A stretch of DNA of 64,000 bases from Propionibacteriaceae bacterium (lineage in GTDB: Bacteria; Actinomycetota; Actinomycetes; Propionibacteriales; Propionibacteriaceae). The translations under genes and the position numbers were made by a program. A model generated the notes under the pieces. That model worked only from the letters and a program-made list of their open reading frames with translations, made no database searches and had not been told where the DNA came from. Location of the stretch: positions 21,605-85,604 of the forward strand of contig JAFKJK010000028.1 in assembly GCA_017306015.1 (NCBI GenBank). Reading direction: 5' to 3'. Below are positions 14,579 through 23,013 of this stretch, in pieces; the stretch's first letter is position 1, and every line of letters starts with the position of its first letter.

Positions 14579-15996
14579 CCGTTCTGGCCATCGACCAGGG
14601 CACGTCCGGCACCAAGGCGATCGTCGTCGATCCCAGCGATGGGATCGTCGGCCTCGCCGAGGTGCCGGTCGCGCCGGTCTACCTCAGTGACGGCGGAGTC
14701 GAGCAGGACCCCTCTGCACTGCTCGACTCCGTTGTGGCGGCCGGCCGGGCGGCTCTCGCAGCCGCCGGCCGGCCCGTCCAGGGCGTCAGCCTCGCCAACC
14801 AGGGCGAGACCGTGCTGGCCTGGGACCCCGGCACCGGGCGTCCGCTCAGCCAGGCGATCGTCTGGCAGGACGGACGCGCCGCGTCCCTGTGCGCGGAACT
14901 CTCCGACCACCGCGAGCTGATCGAAGGACGCACCGGGCTGGCGCTGGAGGCCTACTTCTCCGCGCCGAAGCTCGCCTGGTTGCGTCGCAACGTCACCACC
15001 GACGGTGTGGTCACCACCACCGACTCCTGGCTGCTGCACCACCTCACCGGCGAGTTCGTCACCGACGTCACCACGGCGTCCCGATCGCTGGTCCTCGACC
15101 TCGACGGTCGTCGCTGGGACGCCGAGTTGCTCGACCTGTTCGGGCTCGGCGAGGAGCAGCTGCCGCGGATCGTCGCCTGCGACGAACCGCTCGGCACCAC
15201 CTCCGCCTTCGGCACGCCGATGGCGGTGGGCGGCCAGGTCGTCGACCAGCAGGCCGCCCTGTTCGCACAGGGCTGCCTGGACGCCGGCCAGGCCAAGTGC
15301 ACCTTCGGCACCGGTGCGTTCCTGCTTGTCAACACCGGCGCGACGGCACCGCGATCCGGCAACGGGCTGACCACGTCGGTGGCCTGGACGCTGCGGGGCC
15401 AGTCCGCCTACTGCCTCGACGGACAGGTGTTCACCGTGGCGTCCGCCGTCCGCTGGCTGACCGACATCGGCCTGATCGGTGCTCCGACCGACCTCGACCC
15501 GCTCTCAGCGGACGGCGCCGGCGACGTGCTGTGCGTCCCGGCTCTGGCCGGGCTGGCCGCGCCGTGGTGGCGCGGGGACGCGCGCGCAGTGTTCACCGGG
15601 ATCGGCCTGGCCAGCACCCGCGGCAACCTGGTCACGGCCGTGCTGCAGGGCATCGCGGCGCAGATCGCGGAGCTCGTCTCGGTCGTCGAGGCCGACACCG
15701 GCGAACCGCTGCAGCTGCTGCGCGTCGACGGCGGCCTGACCCGCAGCCGGGCCTTGATGCAGGCCGTCGCCGACCTGTGCCAGGTGCCGATCGAGGTCTA
15801 CGCGTCCCCGCACGCCACGGCGCTGGGGGCGGCCGCAATGGGACAACTCTGCCTCGATCCGGCACTGACCGTGCCGGATGCGCTGGGGCACGGTGGGATC
15901 AGCGGCAGTTTTGTCCCGCTGTGGGACGCCGCTCGCGCGCAGGACTTCCTCGCCCGCTGGCACGCGGTCGCCGAGCGGAACCTGGAGGAGAAATGA
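14575..15996 (+). CDS. FGGY-family carbohydrate kinase (glycerol kinase-like)
   Basis: A 473-residue FGGY kinase. The N-terminal phosphate loop VLAIDQGTSGTKAIVVD, VSLANQGETVLAWDPGTGRPLSQAIVWQDGRA (glycerol-kinase-like) and the C-terminal LLRVDGGLTRSRALMQAVADLCQVPIEV signature are intact; CTFGTGAFLLVNTG is the second ATP loop. Glycerol is the simplest substrate guess, since the next gene is GlpA-like, but the length is a little below GlpK and the transporter is of amine type. Overlaps both neighbours by 4 bp (ATGA at each end), giving tight translational coupling. Confidence 0.86.
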   Translation: MTVLAIDQGTSGTKAIVVDPSDGIVGLAEVPVAPVYLSDGGVEQDPSALLDSVVAAGRAALAAAGRPVQGVSLANQGETVLAWDPGTGRPLSQAIVWQDGRAASLCAELSDHRELIEGRTGLALEAYFSAPKLAWLRRNVTTDGVVTTTDSWLLHHLTGEFVTDVTTASRSLVLDLDGRRWDAELLDLFGLGEEQLPRIVACDEPLGTTSAFGTPMAVGGQVVDQQAALFAQGCLDAGQAKCTFGTGAFLLVNTGATAPRSGNGLTTSVAWTLRGQSAYCLDGQVFTVASAVRWLTDIGLIGAPTDLDPLSADGAGDVLCVPALAGLAAPWWRGDARAVFTGIGLASTRGNLVTAVLQGIAAQIAELVSVVEADTGEPLQLLRVDGGLTRSRALMQAVADLCQVPIEVYASPHATALGAAAMGQLCLDPALTVPDALGHGGISGSFVPLWDAARAQDFLARWHAVAERNLEEK

Positions 15997-17408
15997 GCCC
16001 GAACCAACCAGCCGCGGCGCCGGCCGACGTCTTCGATGTCGCGGTCGTGGGAGCCGGCGTCGTCGGCTCCGCGGTCGCGCGGGAGCTGTCCGGCTATCGG
16101 CTGAGGGTCGCGCTCGTCGACGCGCGGCACGATGTCGGCGACGTGACGTCCAAGGCGAACACAGCGATCCTGCACACCGGTTTCGACGCCAAGCCGGGCA
16201 GCCTGGAGGCCCGGCTCGTCCACGACGGGTACCTGCTGCTGACCGACTACGCCGAGAGTGTCGGCATTCCCGTCGAGCGGACGGGGGCGCTGCTCGTCGC
16301 CTGGAACGCCGAACAGCATGAGTCCCTGCCGGGACTGCGGGACAAGGCCGAGGCCAACGGCTACCACGAGACCTTCCTGATCGACGCGGACGCCGTGTAC
16401 GAGCGCGAACCCCATCTCGGGCCGGGAGCGCTGGGCGGGCTGGTGGTGCCGGGGGAGTCGATCATCTGTCCCTGGACGACGACGCTGGCCTACGCCACCG
16501 AGGCGAAGGCGCGCGGCGTCGAGCTGCTGCTGGGACGCACGGTCACCGGCGCCGACGTCGGGGCGGACGCCACCACCCTGCAGACCTCGGCCGGCCCGAT
16601 CCGGGCCCGGTGGGTGGTGAACGCCGCCGGCCTCGGCAGCGACCACCTCGACCGCGCCTTCGGCCACGACCGGTTCACGATCACTCCCCGCCGCGGCGAG
16701 CTGTTCGTGTTCGACAAGCTCACCCGTCCGCTCGTCTCGGAGGTGCTGCTGCCCGTCCCGTCCGCCAAGGGCAAGGGCGTGCTGATCTCCCCGACGATCT
16801 ACGGCAACGTGATGCTCGGCCCGACCGCAGAAGACCTCACCGACCGCACCGACACCTCGACGTCCGCCGAGGGCTTCGCCCAGCTGCTGGACAAGGGGCG
16901 GACGATCCTTCCCGAGCTGCTGGCGCAGGAGGTGACCGCCACCTACGCCGGGCTGCGCGCGGCCACCGAGCACTCCGACTACGTGGTGGACGTCGACCCG
17001 GCCCAGCGCTACCTGTGCCTCGGCGGCATCCGGTCGACCGGTCTGACGTCCTCGATGGCGCTGGCGCAGCATGCGGCCGACCTGCTCGGCGGCGCCGGGC
17101 TGGACCTCGTGCCGGTGCCGGACGCTGAGTTGCCCGAGCCGCCACGCATGCCCTACATCGGCGAGTCCGGTGTGCGGCCCTTCGCGGACCCCGAGCGGAT
17201 CGCGTCCGACCCGGCCTACGGCGAGATCGTCTGCTTCTGCGAACGGGTCACCCGCGGCGAGATCCGGGACGCGCTGGCGTCCGCCATCCCCCCGACCGAC
17301 CGCGGCGGGCTCGCCCGGCGCACCCGGGCGACCAATGGACGCTGCCAGGGGTTCTACTGCGGCGCCCACGTCGACGACCTGCTGAACGGAGGCAAGGGAC
17401 ATGCGTGA
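15993..17408 (+). CDS. GlpA-like FAD oxidoreductase with cysteine-rich C-terminus
   Basis: A 471-residue FAD-dependent enzyme of the glycerol-3-phosphate dehydrogenase group. DVAVVGAGVVGSAVARELSGY is the FAD dinucleotide fold and DVTSKANTAILHTGFDAKPG is the family motif next to the flavin. LGGIRSTGLTSSMALAQHAADLL marks the end of the DAO domain. From about residue 410, EIVCFCERVTRGEIRDAL...GRCQGFYCG is a BFD-like [2Fe-2S] or cysteine-cluster domain as in anaerobic GlpA. It would oxidise a phosphorylated polyol made by the upstream kinase and pass electrons to the next oxidoreductase. Confidence 0.84.
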   Translation: MSPNQPAAAPADVFDVAVVGAGVVGSAVARELSGYRLRVALVDARHDVGDVTSKANTAILHTGFDAKPGSLEARLVHDGYLLLTDYAESVGIPVERTGALLVAWNAEQHESLPGLRDKAEANGYHETFLIDADAVYEREPHLGPGALGGLVVPGESIICPWTTTLAYATEAKARGVELLLGRTVTGADVGADATTLQTSAGPIRARWVVNAAGLGSDHLDRAFGHDRFTITPRRGELFVFDKLTRPLVSEVLLPVPSAKGKGVLISPTIYGNVMLGPTAEDLTDRTDTSTSAEGFAQLLDKGRTILPELLAQEVTATYAGLRAATEHSDYVVDVDPAQRYLCLGGIRSTGLTSSMALAQHAADLLGGAGLDLVPVPDAELPEPPRMPYIGESGVRPFADPERIASDPAYGEIVCFCERVTRGEIRDALASAIPPTDRGGLARRTRATNGRCQGFYCGAHVDDLLNGGKGHA

Positions 17409-18639
17409 GCAGCGGAGGACCCGGGTCGCGATCGTCGGTGGTGGCCCGGCCGGGCTGACCGCAGCGAAGGCGCTGGCCGGAACCGAGGACGTCCTGGTCA
17501 TCGAGCGTGAGGCCGAGGCGGGCGGCATCCCGCGGCACAGCAACCACTGGGGCTACGGCGTCCGCGACCTCCGGACGGTGACGACCGGGCCGGCGTACGC
17601 CCGGCGCCTGGCCGAGGGGGCCGATGAGGCGGGGGCCGAGCTGATGACCTCGGCCATGGTCACCGGCTGGGACGGACGCACCCTCGAGGTCACCTCGCCG
17701 AACGGCCTGGTCAGCGTCGAGGCGGACGCGGTGGTGCTGGCCACCGGGGCGCGGGAGCGGCCGCGGACGGCCCGGCGCATTCCTGGCGACCGGCCGGCCG
17801 GGGTGTACACCACCGGTGAGCTGCAGAACCACGTCCACGTCTACGGGCACTCGGTGGGAACCCGCGCGGTCGTGGTCGGCTCGGAACTGGTGTCGTGGTC
17901 GGCGGTGATGACGCTGCGGCACGCCGGGGCGAGGACCGTGCTGATGACCTCGGCGCGGTCCGAAGCCGACACGTACGCCGCGGTCGGGCTGGCCGGACGG
18001 GTGGCGTTCGGGGTGCCGGTGGCGACGCGGACGACCGTGGAACGGGTGATCGGCAAGGGCCGGGTCACCGGCGTCGAGGTGCTCGACCACGCCACCGGCC
18101 GGTCCCGGATGGTCGCCTGCGACAGCGTGGTGTTCACGGCGGACTGGATTCCCGACCACGAGCTGGCGGTGAAGCTGGGACTGAACCTCCAGCCGGGCTC
18201 GCTCGCTCCGCTGGTCGACACGGCCCTGCGGACCCAGGCTCCCGGTGTGTTCGCCGCCGGAAACCTGCTGCACCCGGTCGACACGGCCGACAACGCCGCG
18301 CTCGACGGACGCCGGGTGGCGGCCAGCGTGCGCCGGTGGCTGTCGGGGGCACGGAACCTGGCCGACGGCGTCCCGGTCCACGCCGCGGAGCCGCTGACCT
18401 GGATCGCACCCGGACTGGTGCGACCCGGTGATCCGGCCCCGGTGGGTGGACGGCTGGTGGCCTGGACGTCGGAGTACGTCCGGTTCCCGACGGTCGTCGC
18501 CGTCCAGGACGGCCGGGAGATCGGCCGGGTGCGGACGCCGTGGCCGGCTGCCCCCGGCCGGATCTTCCGGATCCCGTTCTCGCTGCTGGCCGGGCTCGAC
18601 CCGTCCGGTTCGGCCGTGGAGGTGCGGCTGGCGTCCTGA
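17401..18639 (+). CDS. FAD/NAD(P)-dependent oxidoreductase (GlpA partner)
   Basis: A 412-residue pyridine nucleotide-disulphide oxidoreductase-like protein. RVAIVGGGPAGLTAAKALAG binds FAD; GTRAVVVGSELVSWSAVMTLRHAG is the second dinucleotide site; LRTQAPGVFAAGNLLHPVDTADNAALDGRRVA closes the domain. Such proteins sit next to GlpA-like enzymes in Thermotoga/clostridial-type glycerol operons and in HcnB/opine oxidase complexes. Residues beyond ~325 form an additional C-terminal domain (FPTVVAVQDGREIGRVRTPW...). It overlaps the GlpA-like gene by 8 bp, so the two likely form one electron-transferring complex. Confidence 0.82.
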   Translation: MREQRRTRVAIVGGGPAGLTAAKALAGTEDVLVIEREAEAGGIPRHSNHWGYGVRDLRTVTTGPAYARRLAEGADEAGAELMTSAMVTGWDGRTLEVTSPNGLVSVEADAVVLATGARERPRTARRIPGDRPAGVYTTGELQNHVHVYGHSVGTRAVVVGSELVSWSAVMTLRHAGARTVLMTSARSEADTYAAVGLAGRVAFGVPVATRTTVERVIGKGRVTGVEVLDHATGRSRMVACDSVVFTADWIPDHELAVKLGLNLQPGSLAPLVDTALRTQAPGVFAAGNLLHPVDTADNAALDGRRVAASVRRWLSGARNLADGVPVHAAEPLTWIAPGLVRPGDPAPVGGRLVAWTSEYVRFPTVVAVQDGREIGRVRTPWPAAPGRIFRIPFSLLAGLDPSGSAVEVRLAS

Positions 18640-18741
18640 GCTTCGCGCCCACTCGCGCGCCCGGCCCACTTCGGCGAGGATGGAGGCACTGGCACCACTC
18701 GCCAACCGCCCGTCAGCGACGACGGGAGAGAGGACGCGGGC

Positions 18742-20286
18742 ATGACCGATCGGCTGGCCGGACTGCGGGCCAAGCGTGAGCAGGCGCTCGCCGGAGGCGG
18801 CAAGGCGCGGATCGAGGCCCAGCACGCCCGTGGCCAGCTGACCGCACGGGAACGGCTGTCGGTCCTGCTGGACGAGGGCTCGTTCCAGGAGTTCGGTGCC
18901 CTGGCCACTCACCAGAACACCGACTTCGGGATGGCCGAGAAGCGGTTCCCCGGAGACGGGGTGATCACCGGCTTCGGGACGGTGAACGGCCGCCGGGTCG
19001 CGGTCTACGCCCAGGACTTCACCGTGCTCGGCGGCTCGTTCTCCGAGGTCCAGTCGCACAAGATCAGCCGGATCCTCGACCTGGCGATGGAGGCGGGCAT
19101 CCCGGTGATCGGGCTCAACGACTCCGGCGGCGCCCGCGTCCAGGAGGGCATCAGGTCGCTCGCGGCCTACGGGGAGGTCTTCTTCCGCAACGTCCGGGCG
19201 TCCGGGGTGGTGCCGCAGATCTCGCTGATCATGGGCCCGTGCGCCGGGGGAGCGGTCTACTCGCCGGCCCTGACCGACTTCGTGGTGATGGTCGCCGGCA
19301 CGTCCAACATGTTCCTCACCGGGCCTGAGATCATCCGGTCGGTGACCGGCGAGGACGTGAGTACGGAGGACCTCGGCGGTGCCTGGCTGCACACCTCCCG
19401 CAGCGGCGTGGCGCATTTCGAGGTGGAGACCGACCAGGCCGCGCTGTCGCTGGCGAAGCTGCTGCTCAGCTACCTGCCGCAGAACAACGCAGAGGACGCG
19501 CCCCGGCTCGCCGCCTACGACGACACCTTCCGCGTCGAGGACGAGCTCGACCGCATCGTCCCCGAGGACGACGACCTGCCCTACGACATGCGCCGGCTCC
19601 TCGACCTGGTCGTCGACCGCGACAGCATCCTGGAGGTGTCCGAGGCGTACGCCCGGAACGCGATCACCGCGTTCGGCCGGCTGGACGGACACTCGGTCGG
19701 GCTGGTCGCCAACCAGCCGCTGCAGCTGTCGGGTGCTCTCGACATCGACTCCTCGGACAAGATCGCCCGGTTCGTCCGGCTGTGCGACGCGTACAACCTT
19801 CCGGTGATCACCTTCGTCGACTGCCCCGGCTACCTGCCCGGCGTCGACCAGGAGTACTCCGGGGTGATCCGGCACGGCGCGAAGGTGATCTACGCCTACG
19901 CCCAGGCGACCGTGCCGAAGCTGTCGGTGGTGACGCGCAAGGCGATCGGTGGCTCCTACGTGGCGATGAGCTCCAAGCAGATGGGCAACGACATCGCGTT
20001 CGCGTGGCCGACGGCCCAGATTGCCGTCATGGGCGCTGAAGGCGCCTCGCGGCTGCTGAACCGCCGGGCGCTGGCGGAGGCCGCCGACCCGGTCGCGGCC
20101 CAGGCGGCGTTCATCGCCGAGTACAAGGAGAAGTTCTTCAACCCGTACCACGCGGCCGATGTCGGCCAGATCGACGAGGTGATCGAGCCGCGCGAGACCC
20201 GGATCCGGCTGATCCGGGCGCTGGAGGTGCTGCGGACGAAGGTGCAGACCAGCATCGCCAAGAAGCACGGACTCTTCCCGGTGTGA
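18742..20286 (+). CDS. mmdA: methylmalonyl-CoA decarboxylase alpha subunit (carboxyltransferase)
   Basis: A 514-residue carboxyltransferase that moves the carboxyl group of methylmalonyl-CoA to biotin. GLNDSGGARVQEGIRSLAAYGEVFFRN and MGPCAGGAVYSPALTDFVVMVAGTSNMFLTGPEI are the acyl-CoA and oxyanion segments of the family; PVITFVDCPGYLPGVDQEYSGVIRHGAK is the biotin-side counterpart. The same protein could serve propionyl-CoA carboxylase, but the following OadG-, biotin- and OadB-like genes show that it is the soluble subunit of the Na+ pump. GGGAGAGAGGA lies before the ATG. Confidence 0.93.
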   Translation: MTDRLAGLRAKREQALAGGGKARIEAQHARGQLTARERLSVLLDEGSFQEFGALATHQNTDFGMAEKRFPGDGVITGFGTVNGRRVAVYAQDFTVLGGSFSEVQSHKISRILDLAMEAGIPVIGLNDSGGARVQEGIRSLAAYGEVFFRNVRASGVVPQISLIMGPCAGGAVYSPALTDFVVMVAGTSNMFLTGPEIIRSVTGEDVSTEDLGGAWLHTSRSGVAHFEVETDQAALSLAKLLLSYLPQNNAEDAPRLAAYDDTFRVEDELDRIVPEDDDLPYDMRRLLDLVVDRDSILEVSEAYARNAITAFGRLDGHSVGLVANQPLQLSGALDIDSSDKIARFVRLCDAYNLPVITFVDCPGYLPGVDQEYSGVIRHGAKVIYAYAQATVPKLSVVTRKAIGGSYVAMSSKQMGNDIAFAWPTAQIAVMGAEGASRLLNRRALAEAADPVAAQAAFIAEYKEKFFNPYHAADVGQIDEVIEPRETRIRLIRALEVLRTKVQTSIAKKHGLFPV

Positions 20287-20289
20287 ACC

Positions 20290-20679
20290 ATGGACAACCT
20301 CGGCTTCGGACTGTGGCTGACCGCCCTCGGGATGGGGACGGTGTTCCTGCTGCTGGTGCTGCTGATGGTCGCGCTGCGGGTGATCGCCTGGACCGACCGG
20401 CGCGGCCGGCGGGCGCGGGACGCCGCCGCCTCCGGGACGCCGGCAGGGCCCGCAGCAAGGGGCGCAGCAGGGGACGCGGCGCCGGCTGAACCCCCGTCCG
20501 GACTCACCGACGATGAGGTCGCCGCGATCGCGATCGCGGTGGTCACCCATGCCCGGGTCCGCCGGCTCCAGGCCGCCCCGGCGATGCGGGAGCACGAGCC
20601 CGGCAGCCACCTGTTCGCCAATCGCTGGGTCGGCATCGGCCGCGGCTACCAGCAGCAGCCGTGGAGAAGGGGCGCCTGA
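20290..20679 (+). CDS. mmdD: methylmalonyl-CoA decarboxylase delta subunit (OadG-like)
   Basis: A 129-residue small membrane subunit. One N-terminal helix (LGFGLWLTALGMGTVFLLLVLLMVAL, residues ~4-29) is followed by an alanine/proline-rich linker and a conserved tail (DDEVAAIAIAVVTHARVRR), the normal layout of OadG/MmdD proteins that hold the alpha and biotin subunits on the beta subunit. 3 bp after mmdA and 1 bp before mmdC, so translation is coupled. Confidence 0.87.
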   Translation: MDNLGFGLWLTALGMGTVFLLLVLLMVALRVIAWTDRRGRRARDAAASGTPAGPAARGAAGDAAPAEPPSGLTDDEVAAIAIAVVTHARVRRLQAAPAMREHEPGSHLFANRWVGIGRGYQQQPWRRGA

Positions 20680-20680
20680 C

Positions 20681-21181
20681 ATGCGTCGCTACACCATCGC
20701 CATCAACGAGACGCTGCACACGATCGACGTCGAGGAGGTCTCCCGCGACCGGTTCAGCGTCCACCTGGCGGACGGCCGGCTGGTCGACGCGACGCTGGTC
20801 GAGCACCGCGATCTCGGCCAGGCGCTGATCACTCCCGGCGTCGAGCTCGGCGAGCCCCGTCCCGCGCCGGAGGGTGAGGTCGCCGCCGGCTCCTCGCGGA
20901 TGGAGCCAGGGGTCGGTGCGCAGGCCGCGTCGCGCCCGGCCGCGCGTCCGGCAGGCGCGGAGCGGCGGGACGCGCTGACCTCGCCGATGCCCGGCGTCGT
21001 GCTGTCGGTCGACGTCGCTCCCGGGACGCCGGTCACGCGCGGCCAGGTGCTGCTGGTGCTGGAGGCGATGAAGATGAAGAACGCCCTGCGTGCCGAGAGC
21101 GACGGCGTGGTCTCCCGGGTCTCCGTCGCCGTCGGCGACCAGGTCCGGCACGGCGACCTGCTGGTCGAGTTCGAGGCTTGA
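20681..21181 (+). CDS. mmdC: methylmalonyl-CoA decarboxylase gamma subunit (biotin carrier)
   Basis: A 166-residue biotin carrier. The biotinylation site is LEAMKMKN (residues ~128-135, lysine between the two methionines); the surrounding SPMPGVVLSVDVAPGTPVTRGQVLLV and GDQVRHGDLLVEFE build the barrel-sandwich fold. An alanine/proline-rich hinge (about residues 65-98) allows the domain to swing between carboxyltransferase and decarboxylase. Residues 1-55 form an extra N-terminal segment (YTIAINETLHTIDVEEVSRDRFSVHLADGRL) as in other decarboxylase carriers. Confidence 0.92.
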   Translation: MRRYTIAINETLHTIDVEEVSRDRFSVHLADGRLVDATLVEHRDLGQALITPGVELGEPRPAPEGEVAAGSSRMEPGVGAQAASRPAARPAGAERRDALTSPMPGVVLSVDVAPGTPVTRGQVLLVLEAMKMKNALRAESDGVVSRVSVAVGDQVRHGDLLVEFEA

Positions 21182-22302
21182 GCGTGAGCGGGGAGTCGAT
21201 CGACCAGTTGTTCGCCGGGCTGTCGAACGTGACCTGGCAGTCGCTGGTGATGCTCCTGGTCGGCGGAGCGCTGATCTACCTCGCCATCGCCCGGGAGTAC
21301 GAGCCGCTGCTGTTGCTGCCGATCGGCGCCGGCGCGATCCTGGCGAACCTGCCGCTGTCGCCGCTGGTGGGCGAGGGCGGGATGCTCACCGTCCTGTACG
21401 ACGTCGGGGTTGCCAACGAGCTGTTCCCGTTGCTGATCTTCGTCGGCATCGGCGCGATGACCGATTTCGGGCCGCTGCTGGAGAACCCGAAGATGGTGCT
21501 GCTCGGCGCCGCCGGGCAGTTCGGCATCTTCCTCACCCTGATCCTGGCGCTGCTGCTTGGCTTCAGCCGCGAGGAGGCGGCCTCGATCGGCATCATCGGC
21601 GCCATCGACGGGCCCACGTCCATCTACGTCTCCGGAATCCTCGCCCCGCACCTGTTGGCACCGATCACGGTGGCGGCGTACAGCTACATGTCGCTGGTGC
21701 CGATCATCATGCCGCCGGTGATGCGGCTGCTGACGACGAAGCGGGAGCGGGCGATCCGGATGACGTACAGCCAGCGCCCCCTCAGCCGGCGGACGCGGGT
21801 GCTGTTCCCGATCGTCGTCACGATCGTGGTCGGCGTGCTGGTCCCGTTCGCGACGCCGCTGATCGGCTGCCTGATGCTCGGCAACCTGATGCGCGAGTCC
21901 GGAGTGGTGGAGCGGCTCACCCACGCCGCGTCCAACGAGATCGCGAACGTGGTGACGCTGTTCCTCGGACTGGCGATCGGCTCGACCATGCAGGGGACGG
22001 CATTCCTCCTGCCGTCCACGCTGGCGATCCTCGGTCTCGGGCTGGTGGCGTTCGTCCTCGACACCGCGGCCGGGGTGCTGTTCGGCAAGCTGATGAACGT
22101 GGTCAGCGGGGGCAGGTTCAACCCGCTGATCGGTGCCGCCGGGATCTCGGCCTTCCCGATGGCGGCGCGGGTCGTCCAGAAGGAAGCGGCCCGCGAGGAC
22201 TTCTCGAACTTCGTCCTGATGCACGCCATGGGCGCCAACGCCGCCGGGCAGGTGGCCTCGGTGGTCGCCGGCGGCGTGCTGCTGGCCCTGGTGGCCGGGT
22301 GA
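21178..22302 (+). CDS. mmdB: methylmalonyl-CoA decarboxylase beta subunit, Na+ pump
   Basis: A 374-residue integral membrane protein that decarboxylates carboxybiotin and exports Na+. The ion-coupling residues known from OadB are kept: Asp in IIGAIDGPTSIYVSGILAPHL, Tyr in VAAYSYMSLVPI, and Asn/Ser in NPLIGAAGISAFPMAARVVQ. About nine membrane helices are predicted. The frame starts with TTG at 21178, overlapping the mmdC stop (TTGA); GTG at 21184 is the alternative start. Together with mmdA, D and C this is a complete pump that converts methylmalonyl-CoA decarboxylation into a sodium gradient during propionate formation. Confidence 0.92.
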   Translation: MSVSGESIDQLFAGLSNVTWQSLVMLLVGGALIYLAIAREYEPLLLLPIGAGAILANLPLSPLVGEGGMLTVLYDVGVANELFPLLIFVGIGAMTDFGPLLENPKMVLLGAAGQFGIFLTLILALLLGFSREEAASIGIIGAIDGPTSIYVSGILAPHLLAPITVAAYSYMSLVPIIMPPVMRLLTTKRERAIRMTYSQRPLSRRTRVLFPIVVTIVVGVLVPFATPLIGCLMLGNLMRESGVVERLTHAASNEIANVVTLFLGLAIGSTMQGTAFLLPSTLAILGLGLVAFVLDTAAGVLFGKLMNVVSGGRFNPLIGAAGISAFPMAARVVQKEAAREDFSNFVLMHAMGANAAGQVASVVAGGVLLALVAG

Positions 22303-22577
22303 CGGCGAGGCGTCCACCCGTGGGGATGACACGGCGGGGGGCGGGCCTGCTAGGCTGAGCCCGCACCGCAAGGTGCCCATGTTCATGACACACGGCCGAC
22401 CAGACCTCTGGGGCCGAGAGAAGAAGACCAATCACCACCGCACCACCCAGACGCCCCACCTGGCAACAGGCGACGCTCGGCGATGGGTACCACCACACCC
22501 AGGATCCCCGTGCCGGCGCCGTCGGCACGGTTAGCAGGACCGCGCGCCGCGGTTCGAAAGAACAAAGGAAGATCGAC
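22303..22577 (+). promoter_or_regulatory. long leader of the cold-shock gene
   Basis: 275 bp without a gene. A -10-like TAGGCT at about 22351 suggests that transcription starts near 22362, leaving a ~215-nt untranslated leader, the usual arrangement for temperature-responsive cspA mRNA. AAAGGAAGA just before the cspA ATG is the ribosome binding site. Confidence 0.5.
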
Positions 22578-22781
22578 ATGGCCACGGGCACTGTCAAATG
22601 GTTCAACTCCGAGAAGGGCTTCGGCTTCATTGCCCCGTCCGACGGCTCGCCGGACGTCTTCGCGCACTTCAGCGCGATCGCCGGCACCGGCCGCCGCGAC
22701 CTCTACGAGGGTCAGCAGGTGGAATTCGACGTCGAGCGTGGCCAGAAGGGCCTCCAGGCGGCGAACATCCGCGCGCTCTGA
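22578..22781 (+). CDS. cspA: cold-shock protein CspA family
   Basis: A 67-residue single cold-shock domain that binds single-stranded RNA/DNA and acts as an RNA chaperone. RNP1 (KGFGFIAP, from KWFNSEKGFGFI) and RNP2 (VFAHFSAI) are both intact, and the length is normal. Preceded by a long leader and followed by a hairpin terminator, so it is monocistronic. Confidence 0.95.
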   Translation: MATGTVKWFNSEKGFGFIAPSDGSPDVFAHFSAIAGTGRRDLYEGQQVEFDVERGQKGLQAANIRAL

Positions 22782-22796
22782 CGCGTCCGCCGTGGT

Positions 22797-22819
22797 GTGA
22801 GCCGGGTACTCCGGCTCAC
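22797..22819 (+). terminator. cspA terminator hairpin
   Basis: GTGAGCCGG-GTACT-CCGGCTCAC forms a perfect 9-bp stem with a 5-nt loop, 16 bp after the cspA stop. No T-tract follows, as often in GC-rich actinobacteria. The remaining sequence up to 23013 contains no gene. Confidence 0.7.
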
Positions 22820-23013
22820 GCCCGGCTGGGAGGCGCCCTGGCCCGCTCGGCCCGGGCGTGTCCCGACTGACCCGGTGGGTGGCCTGCTGCCGCGCGCCGG
22901 GTCGCTCGCGCCCTCAGCGCACGGGCGAGCGCCGCAACCCCGACGAGGGGACGGTGAGGGCCCGCGCCGAGCGCAGCGCGAGGATCCGCTCTGTGCGGTG
23001 AGTCTGAGCGCGG

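Noticed and set aside
17248..20682. Very long antisense open frame opposite the FAD oxidoreductase and mmdA genes
   Set aside because: It is a mirror of GC-rich coding sequence; the plus-strand genes have clear family motifs and the antisense product is low-complexity Arg/Gly/His/Pro-rich.
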